Notes under the pieces: generated by a model | Told to the model about the DNA's origin: nothing | Databases searched by the model: none | What the model saw: only the letters and a program-made list of their open reading frames with translations | Program-made: the position numbers and the translations under genes | Assembly: GCF_958979055.1 (NCBI RefSeq) | Contig: NC_084888.1 | Location: 193,501 to 257,500, forward strand | Direction: 5' to 3' | Source of the DNA: Alnus glutinosa | Taxonomy: Eukaryota > Streptophyta > Magnoliopsida > Fagales > Betulaceae | DNA: 64,000 nt | Shown: positions 35,501-47,823 of the stretch, piece by piece | Layout: every line of letters begins with the position of its first letter | How positions within the stretch are numbered: position 1 is the stretch's first letter

Positions 35501-38384
35501 TTTAAGGTAAAAGAATCAAATTAATATTGTAATTCCACCATTTGTCAGGCTACCAAGAGTTGTTAACCTTTTTAAATCCAACAAATAAGTTTATTTCAAT
35601 TATTTCACCATGTCCCCAACCCGGGGGGGTGCCCCCTATTATTTCTTTGGAGGAATGAATCATTTCAAATGTTAGATACATGAAACAGAAGCAACCATAT
35701 AGCATGATAACTTTCAAGCTGAGAAGCAAGAAACACCTCTCTTTGTTTATGTTCTCCAGTATATTCTCTATAGAGCCATGTTGACGTATGAGTTTCAAAG
35801 CAGTCTGCCCCCCAATTCCTGTAGCATAAATTTATAATTGCACCAAACACTAAGAACATTATTAAGTTTTAAGCCATACATACAGGATACTAAAAGAAAA
35901 AGAAAACCTTTTATTACTTCGAAAAACCCATGTATATCTTCTCAATAATAGAATTTTACAAAACACTGGGATTTTCAAAAACCTTCGTAAGTATACTTCC
36001 AACATTAGGAATCAAAAGGATCCACTTCTAGCAAGTTTCAGATTCATAAGACAAAATTAAAATAACCTTTGATTACTTCAAAATTCAATTATTTTGTAAA
36101 AAATTTTATTGAATCGATATCCAATAAAATATCCCTACAATCATTGCACAGATTTTTCAAAATGATGATGGAGAAAAATCCAATTCGAGTATACCCATAA
36201 CAATATAATATTTATAGCAGGGTGGATACTCCCAAATACCTCGAATGCTGTCACAGTAATCACATCCAGAAAGAATACATAAATCAATGAATTGATCCAT
36301 AGTAAGATTTAGCTCCTCCAAAATCTGAAACAACATCATTATCAGGACAAGGAATGAATAAAGTATGCAATCATATCAGAGTTACTAGTAGTACCTTTGC
36401 AACTTCAAATTCCATAACTGGGACTTTTCTTGAGCTAGGATCCATCAAATGGCGAAGAAACCTAGGAGCTCCAAATGTTAGGGAATCCATGTCTTCAGAA
36501 GCCACAGCATAGGCCTGACATCAATAAAAGCTTATTAAACTCTAAACATGTCATTTACAATGAACATGTTTGGACAACAGACAGAAAAGGAAATATTGCA
36601 AATATTCCCAGTATATTGGAAGGCCTGCAATTAACCTTAGAGCAAGCCATAATGGAAAATAGGATCAACAATTCAATGTTTAAATAATAAATGAAAATAA
36701 AGGAGAGAATGAAAAACATATGACAAACTAAACCCCTTTAAAAATGTTGTGGAAAACAAAACAAACTTGTTTCAAATGCCACAAAAAAAAAAAAGGGTGA
36801 TAGTCTCTTTTCCATTGCTTGTACTCATAAATACAAAACAACCAACTTATCACAAAGCAGACAGATACTTGCATTTCCTGATTTGCAAAGTGCAGCACAT
36901 TGAGCCTCTGCTTCTGAAGGAGCCTGTGGAAACCCAAGTCATGCCAGTGCATTACAAGAAGAATAATGTGTACGCAGTTGAACTCACACCGGCAGAAAAT
37001 TACTTCAAATAACATTATGTCACCTCAATTACAGGCACTCCCATTAGTCTCAGAAGTCTTTTGCAATCCTCATTGTGCTGCTTTGTCACCTGCAAAAGTA
37101 AGGAGTACATGACATCAAAAGCTCAGACAAATTCACACTTTCCCCATACCTAAAACTTTTCAACTTCTTGATTGACAAACTGCATTAAAAATAAAAAATA
37201 AAAAATAAAAATTCAAGAATATGGATCTAAATGCTAACATTCCACAATAATCACAACTCACGTATGAGAACAGAGAATAAAGAGATGAGAGAAGAGAACC
37301 CACCTTCACAGTCCGTTTACTGAATTTCTCAATGTCTTCCTTATTGCCAGTCTGAAATGACAACAAAAGGCAACTACGTTTCAGATGTTCTGAAGTAAGA
37401 AAATAGAAATCAAATAAAGGAAGAAAACGGGAAGTTAAAAAAGAAAGAAATGGACACATGCCTCCACGGCTTCTGCCAAGTCCTCACTAGCATCTGCCCT
37501 CTTCGAGTAACTGCACCATGAGTTTAACATGAAAGCCATTATTAGTCCTGTGCTTGTAAAATGTTCACCATGTCATGTAAAGAAACTATACTATGATAGC
37601 AAAAATACCGTTTTGCCAGCTCTTGTCTTTTTAGATCTGGAGGCTTCCCATCAAAAACATAGCTGAATAGAATTTCGACTTCTTTAGCAAAGCACACACT
37701 TCACCAAATAGTATAACATGTAGATGACCATGACTAAACTTTAACAAAGCAAGAAAAAGAGAAAGGTAGAGGATCTAATTACACCGGCTTCATTCCAGCT
37801 TCCAGAAGCCTAATGGTCCGCGTAAACATGCCTTGCAGATGACTACAAATGGACCCAAGAAAAACCCAACATCAATTACCACAAATCAAAGAGTTGAAAT
37901 GAAACCCACTAGAAAAAGAGACAACTTTGCAACAGGTACCTAGTAACTTCACCAGCCTCATTGGTCAGCATCTCAGTCCCACTCCTTCCCACAACAATCT
38001 GCACCAAACATTCAAGCACACCCACATCCTAAGCCCAAACAAATACTCATTGATATAGGCCTCCTTCATGTCTAGTTAACAGATTAACTCATCCAAAACA
38101 AAACAACCAATAGAGAAAGATGTATGGAAATAGTACGGACGAGGAACTGGTAAATGCTCATGCTGGCGTCGATAGCGATTTTGCGGCCAAAATAGCTCTC
38201 GAATTTCTGCTCCTTCATGGCCTTTGGAGCATTGTCCGCTAAGAGCTTTGTTAAACCCTAGCAGACCCATCATCAATTTACATAAAAAAAAAAAAAAAAA
38301 ATGATTCCCAAACAAAAACCCAGAATTGTAGAAATCAAAAAAGAAGAAGAATGAGTTTCAAAAATCTATTACCTTTATACCCAT
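32508..38384 (-). CDS. FEN1: flap endonuclease 1 (FEN1)
   Basis: Seventeen minus-strand exons give 383 aa, the usual plant FEN1 length. From 5' to 3': 38384-38373, 38257-38141, 37998-37940, 37842-37783, 37662-37609, 37510-37462, 37351-37304, 37089-37024, 36923-36873, 36514-36395, 36324-36240, 35818-35737, 35024-34910, 34805-34749, 34617-34571, 34475-34421, 32582-32508. Exon 1 encodes only MGIK. The protein cuts 5' flaps during Okazaki-fragment maturation and long-patch base-excision repair. All metal-site acids are in place: D34, D87, E159, E161, D180, D182, D234. The PCNA-binding PIP box QGRLESFF spans 339-346, and the Lys-rich tail ends GGGKKRK. Introns 6 (GAG/GCATGT) and 9 (AAT/GCAAGT) can only be spliced in frame with GC donors. 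Intron 16 is 1.8 kb. Confidence 0.97.
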
Positions 38385-38456
38385 TACTTTGTTTCTGTAT
38401 CGGTGAATCAAAGAGAGCACAAAAGCAGTACGAGAAGAAAATGGAAAGGGTTTTGC

Positions 38457-38464
38457 TTCCCGCC
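38457..38464. promoter_or_regulatory. E2F-like site upstream of FEN1
   Basis: TTCCCGCC, a core E2F/DP binding sequence, about 75 bp upstream of the FEN1 ATG. E2F control of replication genes at the G1/S transition is well known in plants. That this site is used is inferred from sequence and position only. Confidence 0.45.
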
Positions 38465-41092
38465 CACTCTTTACCCTTTCAAGTCTCTTTGTTTTTTTGT
38501 TTTTTCTTTTGTTCCTGAATCCTAGCAAATCGACGTTTGTTAAGTTGTTAACTAAGGATCACTAAAACATAGCAAAAATAGAAAATGTAAGCCCAGATGC
38601 AGGTTAAGGCCTGCTACACTATATTTGGCCCAAATGCCCAAAAATAGAAAAGCATAGCAGGAGTAGGCTCGTGTATTACTGAGACTCGACTGGGCCGAGG
38701 GAAAAAGGTGCCTGGGTTGGGATAGAAAGCGGAGCCACCAACGTGAATACATTTAAAATAGAGAAATGATAGAAGCGAGACGTTTAACCGTCTCCGGTCC
38801 GTCATGTTATAATAAAAAAATTCATTTTGTTAAAAAAAAAAGAAAAAATGCATAAAGAATAAGACTTTATGCATAAAGGATACATTTTTTTTATGTATGG
38901 CTATCACAATATGATCAGGATCTCCTATAATTGGTACAACCAATTGAGCGACAGTTTCAATAATGTTTACACGTTTAATTAGGTTTCAAGTTGTCCCAAT
39001 ACGTGTTCAGCCAAGTGAGCTCCATTAAAACTTTCTCGCATGCAGACGTCAGTGCTTATATGTCTAATTAGGTCTCGAATTGTCCAACTACGTGTTCAGA
39101 TAAGTGAGCTCCATTAAATTTCTCTGTCATGCAGAGGTCAACTTGCTGCAATTTGGACAACCTATCAACTCTCTCTCAATTATATTAGGCGTTTTCAACC
39201 TCAATTTTGGATTTTTAATTAGTCTCGTTATGGCTTTAAAAGTAATTCTCAAAGTATGCCCTGGACGGGAGAAATTAAGAACCACATATGGTGTGGACGG
39301 ACATATATATGGCTACAGCTGAAAGTAGTTCCTAAACGATCATAAAGGGATTGAGCGAAAGAATCAAGTATACAAGAAGGGAGAGTCTGCAAAGTATATA
39401 TGTGATGCATGCAGCAACCTTTAAGTTTTAGGAGAGGGAAAGAGATGAGAGCATAAATCTTTAAAGAAAAAAAAGAGAACGAGACAATAATAATACAATG
39501 GAAAGTGAGGAAGTTCTGCTTTATGAAAAAAAAAAAATTAAAAAAAAAAAAAAAAGAGGGGAGGGGGGGGGGAATACTATTGAATATTGATAGACCATGC
39601 ATGGTGCTCTTATGGTAGGAAAGCATAGACAATCTTTAAGAAAGTCTTTCCTTCTTTGTTACAGAACCAATTAAAGCTTTGCCAAAAGGCTTCAATTCAG
39701 GCCGGATACATGCATGCCCAAATTGATGGGTCCAGCCAATTAACTCTGTAGGGCGGCCTTAGCGACTTCTCTTGGTGCTTACGTACTAAGATAAGCTTCC
39801 TTAATTAGCCTTCAAAGTTGAAAGTATGTATGCTCATTGATTATTGATACCATGCACCAATTATTTGAATGGGGAAATCGCACATGCATATTTTGCAATT
39901 TAAGAAAAGCAAACTGCAATGAGACTACAAGGCCCAGAAGATCAAAAGTAATTGCGACAATCAACATAGGGATTGATCAATGTGCATGCTTTTCCTTTAT
40001 GGGCATGGAGATCGATCATACAACGTCTATTCATTCTCCATACTGGGGACCAACATGTTACACCACAACTCCATTTGCCAACCAGATAAGGCAATCATGA
40101 TACGTGGCTTTTTTTTCTGTTTTAATTTGGTGAATTTCATTTGCATCATTAATTACAATATTGCATGCTCCTAATGGTATTAACTCATATCAACAATTTT
40201 TATCAGTATAATTAAGCTAGGCTTGTCAAAATAGGATGTGATGGCGCGCATTTAATTACAATGAGTTAGGGCTAAATCAAATGATCCATGTTTACGGTTC
40301 AAAGATAATCAAAATCGAGACAAATAAGCTTTCTAACGTGCATGGCTTGATTTAATTTGAATATTATATAGTACACCGTAGAAATTAAATTCTCTCATTT
40401 TGTCATTTTTTTTGGAGAAGTGTTGAGAATTATCGATTTTGTGTTGTCACTTGTCAGGCAGGCTTAATGAAATTCAAATGGAGGTACATGAGTCATGACA
40501 AAGATTGAAAACTTGATGAGATTTTGAGTGGGAATTCGTTAAAAATTGTCTCAAATTCCTAGTTTGAATAAAATACGTACTTTAATTAAGTCATTTTATT
40601 ATGAACGGAATTAAGTATATATCGTCATCCTGGTATAGGTAATATATTACTAATAATTAGCATTCCTTATCTAATAAATAATATATAAGCAATTTGGTAC
40701 GTCTTTCCTATTCAATGAGAAATGGGAATCTGAAGCCTATAAAAAATTGTTGTTGTTTCTAAATATTTAGTGGCCGACTTGATAATATATTAGCCCAATT
40801 AGTAAGGCTTTAGCCCCCAAGAGGGTCACTCATAATGGACAAAGACACTGAGAGAGAGAGAGAGAGACAACAAAAAATTAGCATAGTGGACAACAAGATG
40901 GTGATCAATCTAATGCCATAGACGTTATATACTAGACCTTTTATGCGCTATATATATACAAGGCCACCCTCTTGTGCCCTATATGTATATGACCATATTT
41001 TCACTGCAGCCCCTCTAGTCGATCTCTACGCCACCATTTCTCACTAAACTACGCTAGCCTTTGCTTCATACCTTTCAAATTAAGTCTCCAAC
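38465..41092. other. intergenic region between FEN1 and the NPF gene
   Basis: Holds two divergent tandem copies of an approximately 88-bp unit (about 38970-39055 and 39058-39142), a homopolymer A/G junction (about 39520-39573) and a GA repeat (40851-40868). A plus-strand ORF at 39837-40100 (87 codons) has no recognisable domain. The last few hundred bases are the NPF promoter side. No further gene seen. Confidence 0.45.
38970..39142. repeat. imperfect tandem duplication, about 88-bp unit
   Basis: Both copies contain TAATTAGGT, TTGTCC, ACGTGTTCAG, AAGTGAGCTCCATTAAA and CATGCAGA, in the same order and spacing. Divergence of around one position in seven shows that it is old. No coding. Confidence 0.7.
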
Positions 41093-41328
41093 ATGGTAAG
41101 TGTAACCGTCTCCTGCCCCCTCCCACGTACACTCCTGTTTTCATAATTTTTATATTGTTGACATATTTCATATATTGTGCATATATCCAGGGAGAGGAGG
41201 ATGCCAAAACAGGCTACAAATCTCTCAGCCCAGTGGCAGTCATGAGCAAAAGAAAAGGTGGATTCACTGCTTCCGCGTTCGTTTTCGGTAACAATATTTC
41301 GTCCCTCTGTGCATGCCTTAATATCAAG

Positions 41329-41360
<32 letters not shown>

Positions 41361-43238
41361 ATGTGAGAGATGTCAACAATATCCCAGCTAAGTTGTTTCC
41401 CTTTCTTCCCTTCATATGTACGTACAGCCTTCACATCACTAGAGAACATGGGTTTCATGGCGAACATGGTGAGCATGGTCCTATACTTTGGCCAAGTGAT
41501 GCTTTTTGATCTGTCCACGTCCGCCAACACTCTTACAAACTTCATGGGTTCAACTTTCTTGCTCTCCCTTGTCGGTGCCTTTATATCAGACACATACTTA
41601 AGCAGACTTAGTACGTGTTTGCTTTTCGGAACAATTGAAATACTGGTAATTAGCTAGAGATAGTTTCATCGATCTAAACACAATTTAATTTTAGGAGTTT
41701 TTCATCTTTTATATGGCATGCACTCAAATAAAAATATTAATTAAATGATTGAATTTATCAGTTAGAATAAGTGATGATGATGATTTAAGAATAAGTTTCA
41801 TTCACTCTGGATTGAATTTGCACTCTTGTAGGCTTTGGTATTGGTGACAGTTCAAGCTTCTGCACGCCATTTGCAGCCAAATCCTTGTGGCAAGTCAAAT
41901 TGTCTTGAAGGTGGTACAACATTTATGTTCTATATCTCGTTGTGTATGTTAGCGTTAGGTACAGGGGGAGTTAGGGGATCTCTTACTCCGCTTGGTGGTG
42001 ACCAGTTCGATCAAAAGGATCCAAAGGAAGTAAAGGCCCTGGCAACCTTTTTCAATTAGCTTATGCTCAGTACAATGCTTGGTGCAACAGTAAGCATCAC
42101 AGCCATTGTGTGGGTTAGCATGAATGTACATTGGTATTGGGGTTTTTTCATGTCAACTGTGGCCGCCTTTGTAGGCTTTCTTTTTCTTGCCAGTGGTAAG
42201 CCTTTTCTAAAAAGTGAATATTATAAAGTGAAAAGGCCATTAATTTCCCCTTTCTAACTTCACAGGGAACCATCACTTTGAGATGAAAATGTGCAAGGTT
42301 GCATAATCTTATAAAGACATGCATATATGATAATGTTTGTATTTTACCAATCCTCAACCTATTGAGCCAGGTGGTTAGACAAGGCGGCTATTCTTTGTGA
42401 AGTCTCAAAGCCTGCGGCATGGACTGCTTGCACGGTGACTCAAGTGGAAGAAGTGAAGATCCTAGTAAGAATGTTGCCCATTGTAGGCAGCACCATCATA
42501 ATGAATACCTGTTTGGCACAACTCCAAACATTCTCAGTAATACAAGGGTCCATCATGGACCGCCATCTTGGCTCTATAGAGGTTCCTGCGCCGTCCATTC
42601 CTGTAATCCCCATAGTTTTCATGTCCGTTCTCATCCCCATATATGAATTCCTTTTTGTTCCTTTGATACGAAAGATAACCCACCATCCATCAGGTATCAC
42701 ACAGCTTCAACGTGTTGGAGTTGGCTTGGTTCTCTCTACCATGTCAATGGCTATAGCTGGCTTTGTGGAAGTTAAGAGAAAGAACCAAGCCATCAGAGAC
42801 CCAACTAAGCCCATAAGTCTCTTTTGGCTCTCCTTCCAATATGGCATATTTGGAATTGCAGACATGTTCACTCTTGTAGGGCTGTTGGAATTTTTCTACA
42901 AGGAAGCACCTGCAGGAATGAGATCACTTTCCACTTCCTTAACATGGTTATCACTATCTTTGGGCTACTACTTGAGTACTGTCTTGGTTGATGTTATAAA
43001 TGGCGTCACCAAAAGAAAAGGCGAACAGGGATGGATATATGGGCTCGACTTAAACAAGAACCATTTGAATCTCTTTTACTGGTTCTTAGCAATCCTTAGC
43101 TGCCTCAATTTCTTAAACTACCTGTTATGGGTTTATTGTTACAAGTACAAATCAGAAGTTCCTGACTCTAAGGATGATGAAGCGTCCTCCTTTGACAAAA
43201 CAGATCTGGATGGTAAAGAAAAGGAAGCAAGTTGCTGA
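41093..43238 (+). pseudogene. NRT1/PTR-family (NPF) transporter gene, apparently decayed
   Basis: Exons: 41093-41095 (only the ATG, then GTAAGT), 41191-41287, 41428-41645, 41832 to about 42210, then about 42391-43238. The encoded pieces follow NPF order: GEEDAKTGYKSLSP, KGGFTASAFVF, AFTSLENMGFMANMVSMVLY, TNFMGSTFLLSLVGAFISDT, GTGGVRGSLTPLGGDQFDQ, WGFFMSTVAAFVGFLFLASG, VEEVKILVRMLPIVGSTIIM, EFFYKEAPAGMRSLSTSLTW and NLFYWFLAILSCLNFLNYL. Two defects stand out. An in-frame TAG (42057-42059) follows ATFFN, where family members normally have Trp. After GKPF (about 42210) some 50-60 residues of the hydrophilic loop between helices 6 and 7 are absent, until LDKAAILCEVSKPAAW. The 3' exon is intact, so decay is recent or a short form survives. 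NPF members move nitrate, peptides or hormones; the substrate is unknown here. Confidence 0.8.
41333..41360. repeat. (GT)n microsatellite in an NPF intron
   Basis: TATATATG followed by about a dozen GT units, between exons 2 and 3. Confidence 0.85.
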
Positions 43239-43449
43239 AGCTCGGCCATGATCTACTCGATCGTAAACAAGTAAAGGAATTAAGCTCGTTGATGGGTGGA
43301 ACTAGACGGTGAAATTGATTTTCTATTGTCCTATTAATTAAGGTGTGTTTGTATTATCCACTTTGGCTAGCGCTTTGGAACAAGCTTTCAGAGTATATAT
43401 GTTTGTAATATATATGATATTGCTTAATGCTTTTGCACATTAAAAGCGA

Positions 43450-43560
43450 ATGCCAGTTCTCAAGTGGTAGTTCAATCGGCTGGGGATCATGCCTCATAAA
43501 GCAGAGGTTACTACTTCGAATCCCCCCTCCCCCTCTTGTGTGGACATATAAAAATAAATA
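43450..43560 (+). mobile_element. tRNA-derived SINE, copy 1
   Basis: Contains tRNA-like internal promoter boxes: an A-box region GTGGTAGTTCAATCGGCTGG and a B-box-like ACTTCGAATCCCC. A shared 3' motif CTTGTGTGGACAT and an A-rich end follow. Relatives lie at 47824-47938 (plus) and 49137-49252 (minus). Not a tRNA gene, because the acceptor stem is missing. Confidence 0.7.
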
Positions 43561-43739
43561 AAAGCCAAGGTCAAGGTTAAATGCCCGCTTTAGCATTCAT
43601 TTTGAGTACGTACGCGTCAGTCGTTCTATATATTGACTAGACCTATTTCAACTTCATCAATTGTTTCAGCCTAAATAATAACCCAATTAAGTCGTAAACA
43701 CCCAGAACACGTTTTTTGACTTTTAATTAAGGTCGTAAT

Positions 43740-45053
43740 TGTGAAAAGTTCATGAGTCCATTAACACTCTAAAAAAACGTCTTGAGAGAGGATTAAACAC
43801 TATGACTTATAAAGTGTCCAAAAGAAATCTTAACGATGTGGGACACTTTAACACGCTCACTTACAGGTGGCAACTAATGGCCAAACATGTGGATAACAAT
43901 GGGAGAAAAAGACCTATCATCGCAAGAAACCTGTGGCTTTTAGGTTTGGCAATTTGGGTCGGCGGGTCGAGTTCGTGTTGACCCAACTGACCCAATTACA
44001 CAATTGGGTTCAACACGAACCCGACTTGATTATTAATCGGGTTGAATTATGGAACCCGAACACGACCCGCTTGCCAACCGTGTTACTCGAACAAGACTCA
44101 GGCAACACGTTTACTTTCAATCAAACATTCACACCCCGATTGTTTAGAGAAGTAGAGAACTCAATGTTTATCAAAACAAAACCAATACAAGCACTAACAA
44201 TTGTGATCTAATGGAAAATTCACCTAAATCGGCAAATTCGGCACAATTAAGCTCTGAAAATAGGTCGATTCGTGAGGCTGTGTGAAGGTTGATTCGTCGA
44301 AGGAGGCATGAAAGTGAGAACAAAAAACTGAAAAGAAAAGAGATGCGAGTCGTGGGTCTTCCAGCGGTCACGGGTCAAGCTCTTCCGGTCGTGAATCAGA
44401 CGTGGGTCTGTCTTCGGTTCTCCTCCCTTGCCGATTCCGGTTTTGAATCAGACGGAAGCTCTTCTGGCAGTTGTGGGTCTATCATCTTTTGAGGGTGAGT
44501 CAAGCTCCTCCGGTGGTCGTGGGTCTGTCTTCGGTTCTCCTCTCTTGCCGATTCCCATTTTTTGCTGCCTCCGGTGGCCTTGGACGTCACTCCGACGCCG
44601 GTTAAGCCGTTAGCAATTTTCTGGCTAGGGACAGGGACCTAGGGTTCGTTTCAGCAATTCAGATTTCACATTTCAAGCTTTCAGAGTTTCACTTTCTTTC
44701 TTAAAATTTTCGGTTTTTTTTTTTAAGAAAAAAGGGGGGGGGGGGGGGGGTTATAATCGTGTTAGCGGGTCAACCTGCGAGTTGACCCGCCAAACACAAT
44801 TATAATTGGGTCATAATCAGGTCGACTCAATTATGACCAAAACCCGATAATAACAAATCCAAACTAGGTTTTTTCGTGTCGTGTCGTGTTCGCGGGTCAT
44901 GTCAAAAATTGCTAAGCTTAGTGGCTCTGATACCATGTGAAAAGTTCATAGGCCCATTGACAATCTCAAAAGATACCTTGAGAGAGGAGGAGACACCATG
45001 GCTTATAAAGTGCTCAGGTGAAGAAAATCTTAGCGATGTGAGACACTTTAACA
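43740..45053 (-). mobile_element. TRIM (miniature LTR retrotransposon) with nested hAT element
   Basis: Two direct terminal repeats, 43740-43853 and 44936-45053 (114 and 118 bp), begin TGTGAAAAGTTCAT and end ACACTTTAACA. They are flanked by a 5-bp target duplication GTAAT/GTAAC (43735-43739 and 45054-45058). Directly inside the right repeat, on the minus strand, lies TGGTATCAGAGCCAC, the primer-binding site for initiator Met-tRNA, so the element is in minus orientation. It has no coding sequence, as usual for TRIMs. The layout looks whole apart from one insertion, the hAT element at 43941-44920. The clear divergence of the two repeats implies an old insertion. Confidence 0.85.
43941..44920. 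mobile_element. non-autonomous hAT-type element inside the TRIM
   Basis: Terminal inverted repeats TAGGTTTGGCAATTT and, on the minus strand, TAAGCTTAGCAATTT (three mismatches). The flanking 8-bp duplication is GTGGCTTT (43933-43940) and GTGGCTCT (44921-44928). The subterminal regions are rich in GGGTC/GACCC and CGTGTT repeats, a known feature of non-autonomous hAT elements of eudicots. No transposase. The middle holds a duplicated 38-bp block (44401-44438 and 44518-44555, GTGGGTCTGTCTTCGGTTCT) and a G run (about 44727-44750). Confidence 0.82.
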
Positions 45054-47823
45054 GTAACGATTGTTTATATACTTATATCTTGAATAAGAGTATTAAGAGA
45101 ATATTTTTTTAAATCTCATTCTTTACATTAATTTTATCTTCTTTAAATATAGAAAAAAAAAATTTCTAAAAAAACTTATTGAATCAGATTCATTTATTGT
45201 TCCATAAACTAAGAAAATACCAAGAGAATTAAAAGTTGTACCTTAAATTTAGAGAAGTAAAAGTAGTTCCCTTAACATTATTTTAATATAAAAAAGCTTT
45301 ATTTTTCCTCTCACATCCTTTTATCATTTGAAACAATATTTAAATGATTTTTTTTTCTCTCTTTTTTCCTAATATTTAATTTACATATTATTTAAATGGT
45401 ATAAGAAAATGATAAGAGAAGCTATTGTGAAGTGCCTTTAAATAAAAAAGTAAAAAATGGTTTAATTTCTTAAATTAAAATATTTTAATAAAAAAAAAAA
45501 AAATTGCTACTAATGCTTTTAACGCTACACCCTGCAACTGCAATTGTCGCCCTGGCTAGTGGCTAGGTCCGTCAAAAGTCCAAACTACCGAGGTCTATGT
45601 CTTTTATCCTAATAATATTTAAGACGTAACTCTCTAACCAAGCCAATTTAATGAAAGTTGTAATGGACGCGTTTTATGTTTTATATCCAGGCTAATGTAA
45701 AGCTACGCATAATATTCTTCAAGAATCCCATCGGAATTGGCCACCTGTCCGAACCATACTTTTTCCATGATTTTTTTTTTTTTTTTTTAATATATGTTGA
45801 ATTCGACTTGGCCGATATTCCAATTCCAGTTGGATCCAAGCCATTGAAGCTTGTTGTGCTCAGGAAAAAAAGAAAAAAAGAAAAAAAAGAGGCCATTGAA
45901 TTAAGCTTGCTGCATGAAAGAGAGGTACGTACAACTTATTGGGCCGGGCTTTGTTTCTTGTTTTTTCTTCTTCTTTTTTTCAAACACGAAATAAGTAAAT
46001 CTTCAAGTTTACCCATCTAGCTAGGTTCGTATTAGATGACTTCCTAATGGTTTAGTACGTAGATTTTCCTTTTGCAAATTTGAAGATCTATGCACATAAA
46101 GCTTATTCTCCAAAGTTAAAGAAATCTAAATCTGTTCAATGAGTGAGATTACGTTTATTATAATAGATCTCTTCCGACATCGATCCTCTCCTCTTTTTCT
46201 TTATATTTAAACTTGGACAAATTAAAGAAATAAAAGCCTGGATTGTTACACGACGACCGACAAGGGCCACAAGCTAAGGCAGCGCATTGTCCAAAAACGA
46301 GCGGGGCTAGCTAGCTACTTCATCGATCACATGAACTAATACTATACTCTAGACTCGATCTCTGAGTGGTCAGTTACGTACTGGCCTTTGAATATTGATC
46401 ATGATATTTTCATTGTTTGTATTGAATGATATATGTCCTTTGACAATGACGCTTGTTGTGAATGGTTAATCTCATAAGAAATTTGACTTATTATAAATAA
46501 ATCAGGACGCAGACGTCCCAGATTGACTTGTCTGTGGACGACAGCAGTTGGTGTTGGTGGCCAGCGCCAAGCAACAAGCCCCGGAGGACCGTGCATGTGA
46601 TTATGGGACCAAGCGCTCTCACATGCATGCACATATGATGCACCCCCACTCATTTTTCTATTATTTTGAGTATGACTTATATATGCATTAATGGGGTTCA
46701 CCACTATCTACTTCCTGTGAGTGTTCCACGTGATTATGACATGCACACTTGTGATAAACCTTTTACGTACGGGCGATTAGCTTCTTGTTATTGCATTCCT
46801 GATCAAAACGACCAAAAATTGATTGAACCATATATACTCCGTTACGCCATACGCATACATTATACTATGCATATGTACGCACCATGAATATCGTATATGA
46901 ATGAATGTATGTTTTGCATGTATATATATAGTTTGTGTTCAGCACAACGTACAAGAAACACATATATATATAATTGTACGTGTGAACGCAAAGGAGCCGC
47001 CACCATGAACTTGTGGACTTGTAGTTGAGGAATAAAATTAATGAGTAGAAGGATAAATCTTAACTGGTTGAGTGATTGATGGTTTGTTGTTGTCGTTGTG
47101 GGGGGTCATTGAAATGGACCCAAGCCACCCAACTGATCTCCAGCTAAAAAGTGTAACCAAAAAGTTTTTGTTCGTTTCGAACATCCGGATTACCCCATCG
47201 TTCCAGCTAGAATTCGGACACTGATTAAAAAAAGAAAGAAAAAGAGATACTACTCCTCCTACACCGTACCCTTCCATATATTGAAGCTTCCTTTTGTCGG
47301 CAGGCTATATATGGTTCGACCCAAATAAACCGTTCCCCTTCTTTTACTTCTTTTTGGTTGCAACAATATTTTTTTTTTTGGTTTCTGGAAAATTAATTAC
47401 AAACATAGTGTGTGGAATATATGGGCCCTATATATATATATATATATATATATAAATGATCAACTCAAGGCTGGCTTAATTAGGCGGTTGCTTAATGCCC
47501 CAAAGACAAGTTTGTTAAAAAAGAAAAAGAAAAAGAAAAAGAACCCCAAAACAAGTTTGTTTAAAAGAAAAAGAATTATAATCATAAGTTAAAACGGTTT
47601 TTTTTCAATGGAATAAGGTTCTCAAAGATAGATTTGTTTGAAAAAAAAAAAAAGCCCAATCATAATCTGGAATGGTCTTGAAAAAACAAAAGAAGCATGA
47701 TCTCTTCTTCTGTGACTTTTTAACTTCAATAGAAAAATAAATAGTTAAAGGCCGAAGAACACAACAATTAATACCAACAAAAAAACAGTACATTTTCTCT
47801 ATTAGTAGGAGACTCAACTAAAA

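Noticed and set aside
36728-37015. ORFs on both strands around FEN1 exon 9
   Set aside because: They run through a real exon and its intron in other frames and have no domain of their own.
46399-46704. 101-codon minus-strand ORF
   Set aside because: No recognisable motif, no splice context, composition like the surrounding intergenic DNA.
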